From Streptomyces sp. CoH27 (GTDB lineage: Bacteria > Actinomycetota > Actinomycetes > Streptomycetales > Streptomycetaceae): a DNA stretch of 64,000 nt. Positions 1 through 6,756 of this stretch are shown here, one piece after another. Both the position numbers and the translations under genes were made by a program. Position 1 is the first letter of the stretch. Each line of letters begins with the position of its first letter. The notes below the pieces were generated by a model. The model saw only the letters and a list, made by a program, of their open reading frames with translations, was not told the origin of the DNA and searched no databases. The stretch is from the NCBI RefSeq assembly GCF_020181035.1, contig NZ_JAIQYY010000025.1:1-64000 (forward strand), given 5' to 3'.

Positions 1-1
1 C

Positions 2-55
2 GCCATGCTGCGAGACGGCACCTTCTACGAACCCCCGCTCGCCTCCGCGGCTTGA
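2..55 (+). pseudogene. C-terminal tail of a truncated ORF (probably a transposase)
   Basis: An open frame enters from the left edge and ends at TGA 53-55. Its last residues read AMLRDGTFYEPPLASAA. This kind of tail is reminiscent of IS110-type transposases, but the piece is too short to assign. It abuts the broken end of an IS5-type transposase on the other strand, which fits a nest of insertion-element scars. Whether the gene to the left is intact cannot be seen. Confidence 0.25.
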
Positions 56-420
56 CGAAAACCATAGGGGCACCCTTTGAGGGCCCGGACGTGCGAGCCG
101 TCCACGGCGCAGTCGTCCAGGTCCAGAAGGTCCGCGCGGCGAAGTTCGGTCAGCAGCGCGGCGTGCAGGCGAGGCCAGATGCCGGCTTCCGTCCAGTCTC
201 GCAGCCGGCGCCAGGCCGTGACTCCGGAGCAGCCCACGGCCTGCGCGGGGACATCGCGCCATGCGACACCGGTCCGCAGCACGTAGATGATGCCGGCCAG
301 GGCCGCCCGGTCCGGGACTCGCAGTCGCCCGGGGTGGCGGTGGCGCCGCTCAGGAGCGGGCGGCAACACCGCAGCCACCCGCTCCCACAGGTCATCCGGT
401 ACGAGATCAACACGCATCCG
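25..420 (-). pseudogene. Truncated IS5-family transposase, N-terminal DUF4096 domain
   Basis: From ATG 420 the frame reads MRVDLVPDDLWERVAAVLPP and continues with the IS5-type N-terminal region, including a LRTGVAWRDVP motif and a tryptophan-rich W-RRLRDW segment. It reaches the first catalytic Asp region (DDCAVDGSHVRALKG) and then runs into unrelated sequence and a stop at position 25. The remaining DDE catalytic domain is missing, so the element cannot transpose unaided. Upstream it is fused in frame to unrelated sequence and a helix-turn-helix remnant, so this end is damaged too. Confidence 0.75.
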
Positions 421-527
421 GACACCCTGCCGACCAAGATCGCCAAATGCAAGGTCCACTGCTCACTCACCTGAGTGGACGTAAAGTCCGTTTCACGTAG
501 GGCCTCGTCCGGGTTGGGTGAGGAAAC

Positions 528-680
528 TTGACGGGTGAGGTGTCCGAGGCGGCTGCGGGTGATGTTGACGGATGCCTCGTCAGTGGGCATGCCGAGGAGT
601 TCGTGTAGCTCGCGTGCCCGGAACGCCCGGTGGGGGTGCTGGTTGAAGGCATTCACGATCGCCGGACGGCGCGCCCTCAC
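528..680 (-). pseudogene. Remnant of a helix-turn-helix (transposase or regulator) protein
   Basis: The reverse strand encodes about 50 residues, beginning near RRPAIVNAFNQHP and continuing through HELLGMPTDEASVNITRSRL, which resemble winged-helix modules of actinobacterial regulators and transposases. No start codon or downstream domain goes with it, and the frame runs straight into the IS5 remnant. I regard it as a piece of a gene destroyed by insertion. The exact parent family is not identified. Confidence 0.35.
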
Positions 681-700
681 GAAGGCCGTCGGACGCGGCC

Positions 701-1288
701 CTACCGAGCAGGTCGGGCGTCCAGCAGCGCGAGGGCGTTGTGGACACCCTGGTCGAGGACGTCGTCGGCGAGCTTGGGATCGGCCAGGGCGCGGGCGAGT
801 TGGAGCGTCCCGACCATCATGGCGAAGACGCCGAGCGCCTGTGCGCGTGCCGAGGGCGGGTTGTCGGGTGCCAGGCGGGCGGCGATGTCGTCGATGACGC
901 TCAGTAGCCCGTTGGTGAACGCCTGCTTGGTTGCGTCCGTGCATCGCCCGATCTCGTCGAGGAGAGCTGCCGTGGGGCAGCCGTTCTCAGGGGCGTCACG
1001 GTGCTCGGCGGACAGGTAGGCGCGGACGAACTGTTCGAGCCCGGCGCGGCCGGGCGCGAGTGCTTCGAGGCTCGCGTTCTGCGCGCCGAGCTGGTCGGCG
1101 AGGGCGTTCGCGACGAGGTCCTCCTTGGAGGCGAAGTGGGCGTAGAAGGCGCCGTTGGTCAGCCCCGCGTCCGACATCAGCGTGGAGACTCCGGAGCCGT
1201 CGATGCCGTCCTTCTTGAACCGGCGGCCGGCGGCCTCGATGATCCGCTGCCGCGTCGCTTGCTTGTGGTCTTTCGCGTAGCGCGCCAC
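701..1288 (-). CDS. TetR/AcrR family transcriptional repressor
   Basis: A 195-residue protein with the usual TetR layout. The N-terminal HTH occupies about residues 12-55 (RQRIIEAAGRRFKKDG, then GLTNGAFYAHFASKEDL, the recognition region). A helical ligand-binding domain follows, with an ENGCPTAAL motif at about 101-109 seen in TetR members that govern oxidoreductases and efflux. It starts at GTG 1288 behind a strong AGGAGGAG site. It is divergent from the SDR gene across about 100 bp containing a perfect palindrome, the classic arrangement for a repressor controlling itself and its neighbour. The inducer is unknown. Confidence 0.9.
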   Translation of the reverse strand: MARYAKDHKQATRQRIIEAAGRRFKKDGIDGSGVSTLMSDAGLTNGAFYAHFASKEDLVANALADQLGAQNASLEALAPGRAGLEQFVRAYLSAEHRDAPENGCPTAALLDEIGRCTDATKQAFTNGLLSVIDDIAARLAPDNPPSARAQALGVFAMMVGTLQLARALADPKLADDVLDQGVHNALALLDARPAR

Positions 1289-1348
1289 GCGCTCCTCCTC
1301 GCGCTTGGGCGGAGAGGCCGCTTGCCGCTCTCCGTTTCCCGTCCTAGA

Positions 1349-1361
1349 GTAATTGCATTAC
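1349..1361. promoter_or_regulatory. Palindromic operator GTAAT-TGC-ATTAC
   Basis: A perfect 5-bp inverted repeat (GTAATTGCATTAC) in an AT-rich patch lies between the divergent tetR-type and SDR genes. It is 31 bp upstream of the SDR start. It is the best candidate operator for the TetR repressor; this rests on position and symmetry only. Confidence 0.5.
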
Positions 1362-1391
1362 GGTCATAATCCAATCAATGGGAGGCCCATC

Positions 1392-2204
1392 ATGACCACG
1401 AACCGGCCGGTAGCACTCGTGACCGGAGCATCGTCAGGCATCGGCAAGGCAGCCGCCTTCGCGCTCGTCGATGCGGGATTCGAGGTCGTCGGCACGAGCC
1501 GCCGAGCCTCAGGGGATCGCCGCGAGGGCGTGACGTTCCTCGACCTCGACGTGGCAAGCGACACCTCGGTGGCCAGCCTGGTCGACCGCGTGATCGAGCA
1601 GTTCGGGCGGATCGACGTCCTGGTCAACAACGCCGGCATCGGCTCTGCAGGCGCCGGGGAGGAACGCTCCCTCGGCCAGGACCAACAGCTGTTCGACATC
1701 AATGTCTTCGGACTGATCCGCATGACCAAGGCCGTCCTGCCGCACATGCGCACCCAGGGCAGCGGCCGGATCATCAACATCTCGTCCGTCCTCGGGTTCG
1801 TCCCCGCGCCCTACATGGCCGCCTACGCCGCGTCGAAGCACGCCGTCGAGGGCTACTCCGAGTCCATGGACCACGAGGTCCGCCAGCACGGCGTCCGCGT
1901 ACTGCTCGTCGAGCCCGCCGTGACCAGGACCGCGTTCGAGGCCAACTCCCCGAAACCCGCCACGCCCCTACCGGTCTACGAGCAGCAGCGCCAGGTCTTC
2001 GAGCGCGTGATGGCCGCGGCGATGAAGGACGGCGACGACCCCGCCACCGTCGCCAAGGCGATCGTCGCCGCGGCGACCGACCCGAAGCCGAAGCTGCGCT
2101 ACCCCGCCGGACCCACCGCCGGACGCGTCAGCACCCTGCGCCGCCTCGTACCCGCTCGTGCCTTCGACCGCCAGATCCGCAAGCTGAACCAGCTACCCGC
2201 CTGA
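1392..2204 (+). CDS. Short-chain dehydrogenase/reductase (classical SDR)
   Basis: A 270-residue NAD(P)-dependent oxidoreductase with a Rossmann fold. Visible motifs are the cofactor loop TGASSGIG (residues 11-18), NNAG (79-82), catalytic Ser at about 131-132, and YAASK with Tyr145 and Lys149. An Arg-rich stretch after the second strand (TSRRAS) suggests NADP preference. ATG 1392 is chosen because a GGGAGG site lies just upstream; an earlier in-frame start lies in the promoter. The substrate is unknown. It is probably controlled by the divergent TetR repressor. Confidence 0.9.
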   Translation: MTTNRPVALVTGASSGIGKAAAFALVDAGFEVVGTSRRASGDRREGVTFLDLDVASDTSVASLVDRVIEQFGRIDVLVNNAGIGSAGAGEERSLGQDQQLFDINVFGLIRMTKAVLPHMRTQGSGRIINISSVLGFVPAPYMAAYAASKHAVEGYSESMDHEVRQHGVRVLLVEPAVTRTAFEANSPKPATPLPVYEQQRQVFERVMAAAMKDGDDPATVAKAIVAAATDPKPKLRYPAGPTAGRVSTLRRLVPARAFDRQIRKLNQLPA

Positions 2205-2581
2205 CCAGGGGGTGATGAGGACATAGCCGTCGCCACCCTTGCCTCCGTCACGGGCGAGCCCTCCCCGGCTGCCGTTGCACGGGTAGTTGTCGCTGTCCCT
2301 CTGGTTGGTGTCGCCGTCTGCCCCGCAGCCGCCCCAGCCGCCGCCTCCGCCGGCACCTCCGTAGCCCACGCTGTCCGGAGGCGTGAGGGGTCGGTTGTCG
2401 GTGACTCGGTGAAGTCCGCTCCCCGGCCGCCGCAGCCGCCGCCCTTGCCACCGGTACCGCCTGCCGCCTTGGGGACGTCGGAGACCGTGCCGCCGGACCG
2501 ACCGCCTGTGCCCGGTTCGCCGTCGCATCCCGGCTCGCCGGTCTGCCGGGTCTTCGACGCCTCCGTCGCCTCGAAAGTCAT
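2193..2581 (-). pseudogene. Frameshifted glycine-rich protein gene
   Basis: Two overlapping reverse frames each look like part of one glycine-rich protein. The first starts at ATG 2581 and contains GGTGGKGGGCGGRGADF. The second carries YGGAGGGGGWGGCGAD and ends KGGDGYVLITP, a tail typical of Gly-rich surface or tail-like proteins. The change of frame falls at about 2370-2410. Since the start lies at the edge of an IS4 remnant, its true N-terminus is probably lost. Low-complexity sequence makes function uncertain. Confidence 0.4.
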
Positions 2582-2700
2582 TCTGAAACGATCAGTAACT
2601 CGGGGTCGATGATCTCGGTCAACTCGCCCAGATGGCCAGGCGCGTACACGTCCAGGGCTGTCGCGCCGGACCTGACGCTGACAGAATTCTGTAACAACGG
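2578..2700 (-). pseudogene. N-terminal fragment of an IS4-type transposase with its element end
   Basis: The reverse frame reads NSVSVRSGATALDVYAPGHL followed by GELTEIIDPEL, which matches the start of Streptomyces IS4-type transposases as I remember them. It stops after about 35 recognisable residues. The adjoining 2690-2760 segment probably holds the left end of the insertion sequence. No catalytic residues remain. Confidence 0.45.
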
Positions 2701-3669
2701 GACCTCCGGGACACTCGCAATGGCTTCGACACCATGCGAACTACCAGAGGTCCCGCCCTCTTGACAGAGCGCACACACCCTTAACGCACTGGCGTTGCAC
2801 GAGGCGGGACATGACCTCCTCGCCCGGTTGTTCGTCCCCCGCTCTCCACTGAATTCGCCGGCTACACCGCGACGTCTCAGGCAGGAAGCACGGCACCGAC
2901 GAACGGCTACGCAAGGTCGTCAGCAGAGCAAACGTTGCCTGACGCAGCATTCGAAATGGACCAGGACGCCCCCGACAGCGCCGAGCCGTCCTCCGTGGCG
3001 GCCCTCATTTTCGAGGGCCGCCACGGAGGACGTCAGTCAATGATCAGCGACGGGCCGACCCAACCCGGCATCGCAAGCCACTTGTACTTTGGAATCTCAT
3101 TCCCCAAGTCAGCGACGTGGTGGACTTCCTGCACTGAACCGGAACTCCATCACGTTCGCAGACACGCTCCTCAGCGCCGCTGAACTCCCCTACGACGCCC
3201 AGGGCCCTGTTACACCTCGCCAGGGCTCGACAGCCATGAGCCGTCACCCGGCACACGACACCGCTCGGCTCCAGGGAAACGTACTGTCCTGCCGCTGAGA
3301 CGGAGTCTCTTGGCGGCCCAAGATCAATGCACATCCAGTGCACAACCGCCCAGGAACTCCCAGGAAACCGCAGGTACAGGCGGGAACTCCACTCCGATGC
3401 ATTGGGGCTCTGACCAGGTCGTTTCCCCAGGTCAGGGCATCAATGGCAGACGAGTCGGGCTGTACGCCGGGTTCAGAGCGACACGGCCGCCGGCGCCACC
3501 AACGTCCCCCCGCATCCGCGACCGTTCCGCTGCCCATGTTCTGCAGCTCCTGTCCAGGACTCGAACCTGCGGCCAAGGCCATCCTCCCGGGCCCATGACT
3601 CAGAGCCTCCTGCTCCCCGTGGCCGGTGTGGCCGACAAGCAGGTCGACGCGCTTTTCGCCGGCCAGAAG
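2701..3669. other. Gene-poor stretch, about 970 bp
   Basis: No reading frame here has a convincing start, ribosome binding site and Streptomyces-like codon pattern, and GC content is lower than in the neighbouring genes. The reverse complement of 3554-3570 resembles a tRNA T-arm (GGTTCGAGTCC), but no cloverleaf can be closed around it. The segment looks like decayed DNA between an IS4 fragment and tdk. Confidence 0.6.
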
Positions 3670-4320
3670 TCAAGTGGCGGTGACGGGCAGCACGTCCGGC
3701 GACAGCGCCGCTGCCCGCGCCGAGGCGCTCGTCATCCGTCTGCGGTGATGACGTCGACAGAGCACCTCGTACCCGACCTCCGCCGCCGACTGAGCCACGT
3801 CACCCACGACGACCTGCTCCCCCTCGACGACCATCTCTCCACCCACGGTGCGCGCATTGTGCGTGGCCCGAGCACCGCACCAGCACATCGCCTCAACCTG
3901 CAAAGTCTCCAGGCGATCGGCAAGTTCGATCAGACGCTGCGAGCCGGGGAAGAGCCTCGTCCGGAAGTCGGTGGTGATGCCGAACGCGAAGACGTCCAGC
4001 TCCAGGTCGTCCACGATCCGGGCCAGTTGGTCGATCTGCCCGGACAACAGGAACTGGGCCTCGTCCACGATCACGTAGTCGACCCGGCCACCCCGAGACA
4101 ACTGCTCCACCACATATCCGTACAGATCCAGCCCCGGCCCGGCCTCCACCGCGTCGGTCACCAGCCCCAGACGCGACGACAGCTTGCCCACACCCGCACG
4201 GTCATCACGCGTGAAGATCATCCCCTGCAGACCACGCGCCGTTCGATTATGTTCGATTTGTAGCGCCAGAGTTGACTTCCCACAGTCCATCGTCCCCGAG
4301 AAGAACACCAATTCAGACAT
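3670..4320 (-). CDS. tdk: Thymidine kinase
   Basis: A 216-residue type II thymidine kinase that phosphorylates thymidine to dTMP in salvage. The P-loop is at residues 9-17 (GTMDCGKST), the DEAQF catalytic/Mg motif at 86-90, and a structural zinc site is formed by C146-W-C148 with C188 and H191. It starts at ATG 4320, with AAAGG about 14 bases upstream, which is rather distant. It lies downstream of the phosphodiesterase but is separated from it by a duplicated, truncated tdk start. Its base composition is lower in GC than the adjacent operon, which suggests that this copy was acquired and replaced the original. Confidence 0.93.
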   Translation of the reverse strand: MSELVFFSGTMDCGKSTLALQIEHNRTARGLQGMIFTRDDRAGVGKLSSRLGLVTDAVEAGPGLDLYGYVVEQLSRGGRVDYVIVDEAQFLLSGQIDQLARIVDDLELDVFAFGITTDFRTRLFPGSQRLIELADRLETLQVEAMCWCGARATHNARTVGGEMVVEGEQVVVGDVAQSAAEVGYEVLCRRHHRRRMTSASARAAALSPDVLPVTAT

Positions 4321-4445
4321 CAGAGACTCGGGACCTTTCGAGTCGAACGAAGACGACGAACATCGCCAATGCGGACAAATGCATCATCAGATGACACAGC
4401 ACCGCCCACGACACAGCCGTTCGATGGTGAATACCCAAGCAAGTC

Positions 4446-4496
4446 GGTCGACTTCCCGCAGTCCATCGTTCCGGAGAAGAACACCAGCTCGGGCAT
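4446..4496 (-). pseudogene. Truncated duplicate of the tdk 5' end
   Basis: The reverse strand from ATG 4496 encodes MPELVFFSGTMDCGKST, almost the same as the start of the intact thymidine kinase (MSELVFFSGTMDCGKST). The two 51-bp segments match at 42 positions and both are preceded by a GAAAGGT element. After the P-loop the similarity ends and the frame drifts into unrelated sequence. This is probably the stump of the ancestral tdk, sitting at the native place behind the phosphodiesterase. Confidence 0.75.
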
Positions 4497-4539
4497 GAGG
4501 AGTTGAGCACCTTTCGGCGAAGAGTCGGGACAGCGGGCT

Positions 4540-5733
4540 TCAGGAGCGTACTTCGAGCAGCGGGACAAGCTGCTCGGCGGCGGTCATCGAGCCGTGGTTG
4601 CCGACGAGCGCCGACTCCTTGGGCTCCCGCTCGGTGGCGATGATCAGGACGTCGTCGTGCGCGGCCGCGATCACGTCCCCGAGCCTGGCGTACACCCGCT
4701 CGTCGACGTGCGGCCCGAACCAGCCCGCCGCGATCGCCTCGTCCCGCGAGGCCACCCAGAATTGCTCGCCGAGCACCTCGCGCCAGCAGGTCAGTACGTC
4801 GTTCTCGGCCCCTGGCACCGCGTACACGTGCCGCGCGCGGCCCTCGCCGCCGAGCAGGGCGACCCCGGCCCGCAGCTCCCAGTCCGTGTCGAAATCGATG
4901 CGGTGCTCGTCGTCGAACGGCACGTCGACCATGCCGTGGTCGGCTGTGACATAGAGCGCGCTGCGCGGGGGCAGTTGCTCGGCGAGGCGCTGCGCGAGCC
5001 GGTCGACGTACATCAGCTGGCCGCGCCAGGTGTCGGAGCCGACGCCGTAGCGGTGCCCGGAGCCGTCCAGCTCGGAGTAGTACGTGTAGACCAGCGAGCG
5101 GTCCCCGGCGGCCAGTTGCTCGGCGGCGACGTCCATGCGCTCCTCGCCGGTCAGCCGGCCGTGGAAGGTGCCGCCGCTGAGCGCGATCCTGGTGAGCGGG
5201 GTGTGCTGGAAGGCCGGCGAGGACACCTGGGCGGAGTGCACCCCGGCCTCGTGGGCCAGCTGGAAGACGGTGGGGTACGGCTGCCAGGGGCGCGGGTCGG
5301 TGTACGGCTGGAAGCGGAGCTGGTTCATCAGCGCGCCGGTGTCCGGGTTGCGCACGGTGTAGCCGGGCAGGCCATGGGCGCCGGGCGGCAGGCCGGTGCC
5401 GACGGAGGCGAGGGAGGTCGCGGTGGTCGCCGGGTAGCCGGCGGTGAGCGGCCTGCCGGTGCCGCCGCGCGAGCTGCCGAGCAGCGAGGTCAGGAAGGGG
5501 GCCTCGTCGGGGTGGTCCCTCAGCTGCTCCCAGCCGAGCCCGTCGACCAGGAAGACACAGACCCGGTCGGCCGCGGTCAGTTCCGGAATCGTGGCGGTCA
5601 GGCCGGGTACGCCCATCCCTGCGGCCAGGGTGGGCAGCAGGTCGGCGAGGGAGCCGGTGCCGTACTCGGGCAGCGGGGCGGTGGCGAGGGCGAGGGGCTC
5701 CGGGTGGTCCCAGGCGGAGGAGAGCTGGGTCAT
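4540..5733 (-). CDS. Alkaline phosphatase superfamily protein (nucleotide pyrophosphatase/phosphodiesterase-like)
   Basis: A 397-residue enzyme of the alkaline phosphatase/NPP superfamily. The metal-binding Asp lies in VFLVDGLG (about residues 59-66), the nucleophile region is YPATTATSLASVGTG (the Thr run), a second metal site is YYSELDGSGHRYG, and a third is VTADHGMVD. No signal peptide is apparent, so it probably acts in the cytoplasm, hydrolysing a phosphodiester or pyrophosphate substrate that cannot be named. Its ATG overlaps the stop of the DUF5998 gene (ATGA at 5733), so translation is probably coupled. Confidence 0.88.
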   Translation of the reverse strand: MTQLSSAWDHPEPLALATAPLPEYGTGSLADLLPTLAAGMGVPGLTATIPELTAADRVCVFLVDGLGWEQLRDHPDEAPFLTSLLGSSRGGTGRPLTAGYPATTATSLASVGTGLPPGAHGLPGYTVRNPDTGALMNQLRFQPYTDPRPWQPYPTVFQLAHEAGVHSAQVSSPAFQHTPLTRIALSGGTFHGRLTGEERMDVAAEQLAAGDRSLVYTYYSELDGSGHRYGVGSDTWRGQLMYVDRLAQRLAEQLPPRSALYVTADHGMVDVPFDDEHRIDFDTDWELRAGVALLGGEGRARHVYAVPGAENDVLTCWREVLGEQFWVASRDEAIAAGWFGPHVDERVYARLGDVIAAAHDDVLIIATEREPKESALVGNHGSMTAAEQLVPLLEVRS

Positions 5734-6320
5734 CAGCGCGTGATGTCCGCGGTCGCCTCCGAGATGGACTGCGCGAAGGCGAGCGCCTGGCGCACCGTCT
5801 CCGGGCCGTCCCCGGCCTCGCTGACGCGCAGGCTGAGGTCGTCCGCCGTGGAGCTGCCCGTGTAGCCGTGGTCGGCGTCGCAGTTGGGGTCGCCGCAGGC
5901 GGCGGGCTCCAGGTCGATGCGGCTGACCGCGCCCCAGCCGATGGTCAGCACGACCTCGCGGGGCAGGGCGCCCGGCGTGTACTGCTCGGGGTTCGCCACG
6001 ACCCGGCTGACCACGACCGAGGAGATCCGGCCGAGCTTCACGGACTCGGTGGAGGTGGTGGCGTACGGCGTCGGGGAGGTGCTGTCGGCGGCCTGCTCGT
6101 CGGTGTGGCTGACGATGAAGCGGTTGCCGGTGAGGACCAGGACGGTCACATGCCGGCGCACCTCGTTCTGGTCGAACGTGGTCTCCTGGTGGACCAGGTA
6201 CGACCGGATCGGCTCGCCGCCCACGGCGGCCTCCACCGCCTCGGCCACGAGGGCCGGGTAGTAGCCGCTGCGCTCGATCGCCGCGCGCAGCCCCTGGGTC
6301 GTCGTACTGGTCTTGGCCAT
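5733..6320 (-). CDS. DUF5998 family protein
   Basis: A 195-residue protein beginning MAKTSTTTQGLRAAIERSGYYPALV, a conserved actinobacterial family of unknown function. It has no membrane segments, and its pair of cysteines, in ACGDPNCDADHGYTG, could bind metal. The start at 6320 (MAKT) is preferred over 6329 (MDAM) because an AGGA site lies about ten bases upstream. It is the second-last member of a leftward run that ends with the phosphodiesterase, overlapping it by ATGA. Its function cannot be read from sequence. Confidence 0.85.
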   Translation of the reverse strand: MAKTSTTTQGLRAAIERSGYYPALVAEAVEAAVGGEPIRSYLVHQETTFDQNEVRRHVTVLVLTGNRFIVSHTDEQAADSTSPTPYATTSTESVKLGRISSVVVSRVVANPEQYTPGALPREVVLTIGWGAVSRIDLEPAACGDPNCDADHGYTGSSTADDLSLRVSEAGDGPETVRQALAFAQSISEATADITR

Positions 6321-6330
6321 GGCGTCCATC

Positions 6331-6745
6331 CTAATCCGTGGGCAGGGGCGCTCCGGGCCAGTCGGCAGGACCGGGGGCAGGCCGTTCACGCGCGCGTGGG
6401 TGCCTGCGGACAAGCCCCGGCAGGATGTCCAGCCCCTCCGCGGCCACCAGGCACGAGACCGGTGCGGGCCCGCCGGCGTCCGCCTCGAAGGCGACCACGA
6501 CGGGCGGCGTCCCGTCGAGCGCTCGCCGCAGCCGGGCCGTCTCCTCGGCGATGGGATCGCGGACGACGGGGTCCTGGAAGGCGGAGGGGCACGCGACGAA
6601 GCCCGGGGCGGTGAAGACGACCTCCAGGCCGTGGTGGACACGTGAGGTCGTGGCCGGCGGCCGGCCCCAGGTGCCCGCCGTCCCAGACGATCACTTCCCA
6701 GTCCCACCAGCTGCCCTCGGGCAGGTGCCGGCCGGCGATCTCCAT
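6331..6745 (-). pseudogene. Conserved hypothetical protein gene broken by a one-base frameshift
   Basis: From ATG 6745 (RBS GGAA) the frame reads MEIAGRHLPEGSWWDWEVIV to GHDLT at about 6640. The sensible sequence then continues in another frame: VHHGLEVVFTAPGFVACPS, later PPVVVAFEADAGGPAPVSCL and LDILPGLVRRHPRA, ending at TAG 6331-6333. Removing one base near 6640 (ACGTGTCCACCAC) would restore a 137-residue protein. It sits 11 bp downstream of the acetyltransferase/synthetase gene and just before DUF5998, so it belongs to the operon. A sequencing error is an alternative explanation. Confidence 0.7.
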
Positions 6746-6756
6746 GGGTTCCTGCT

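Noticed and set aside
3554..3570. tRNA-like T-arm (GGTTCGAGTCC on the reverse strand)
   Set aside because: No matching acceptor stem, anticodon arm or D-arm can be built around it; at most it is a decayed tRNA fragment.
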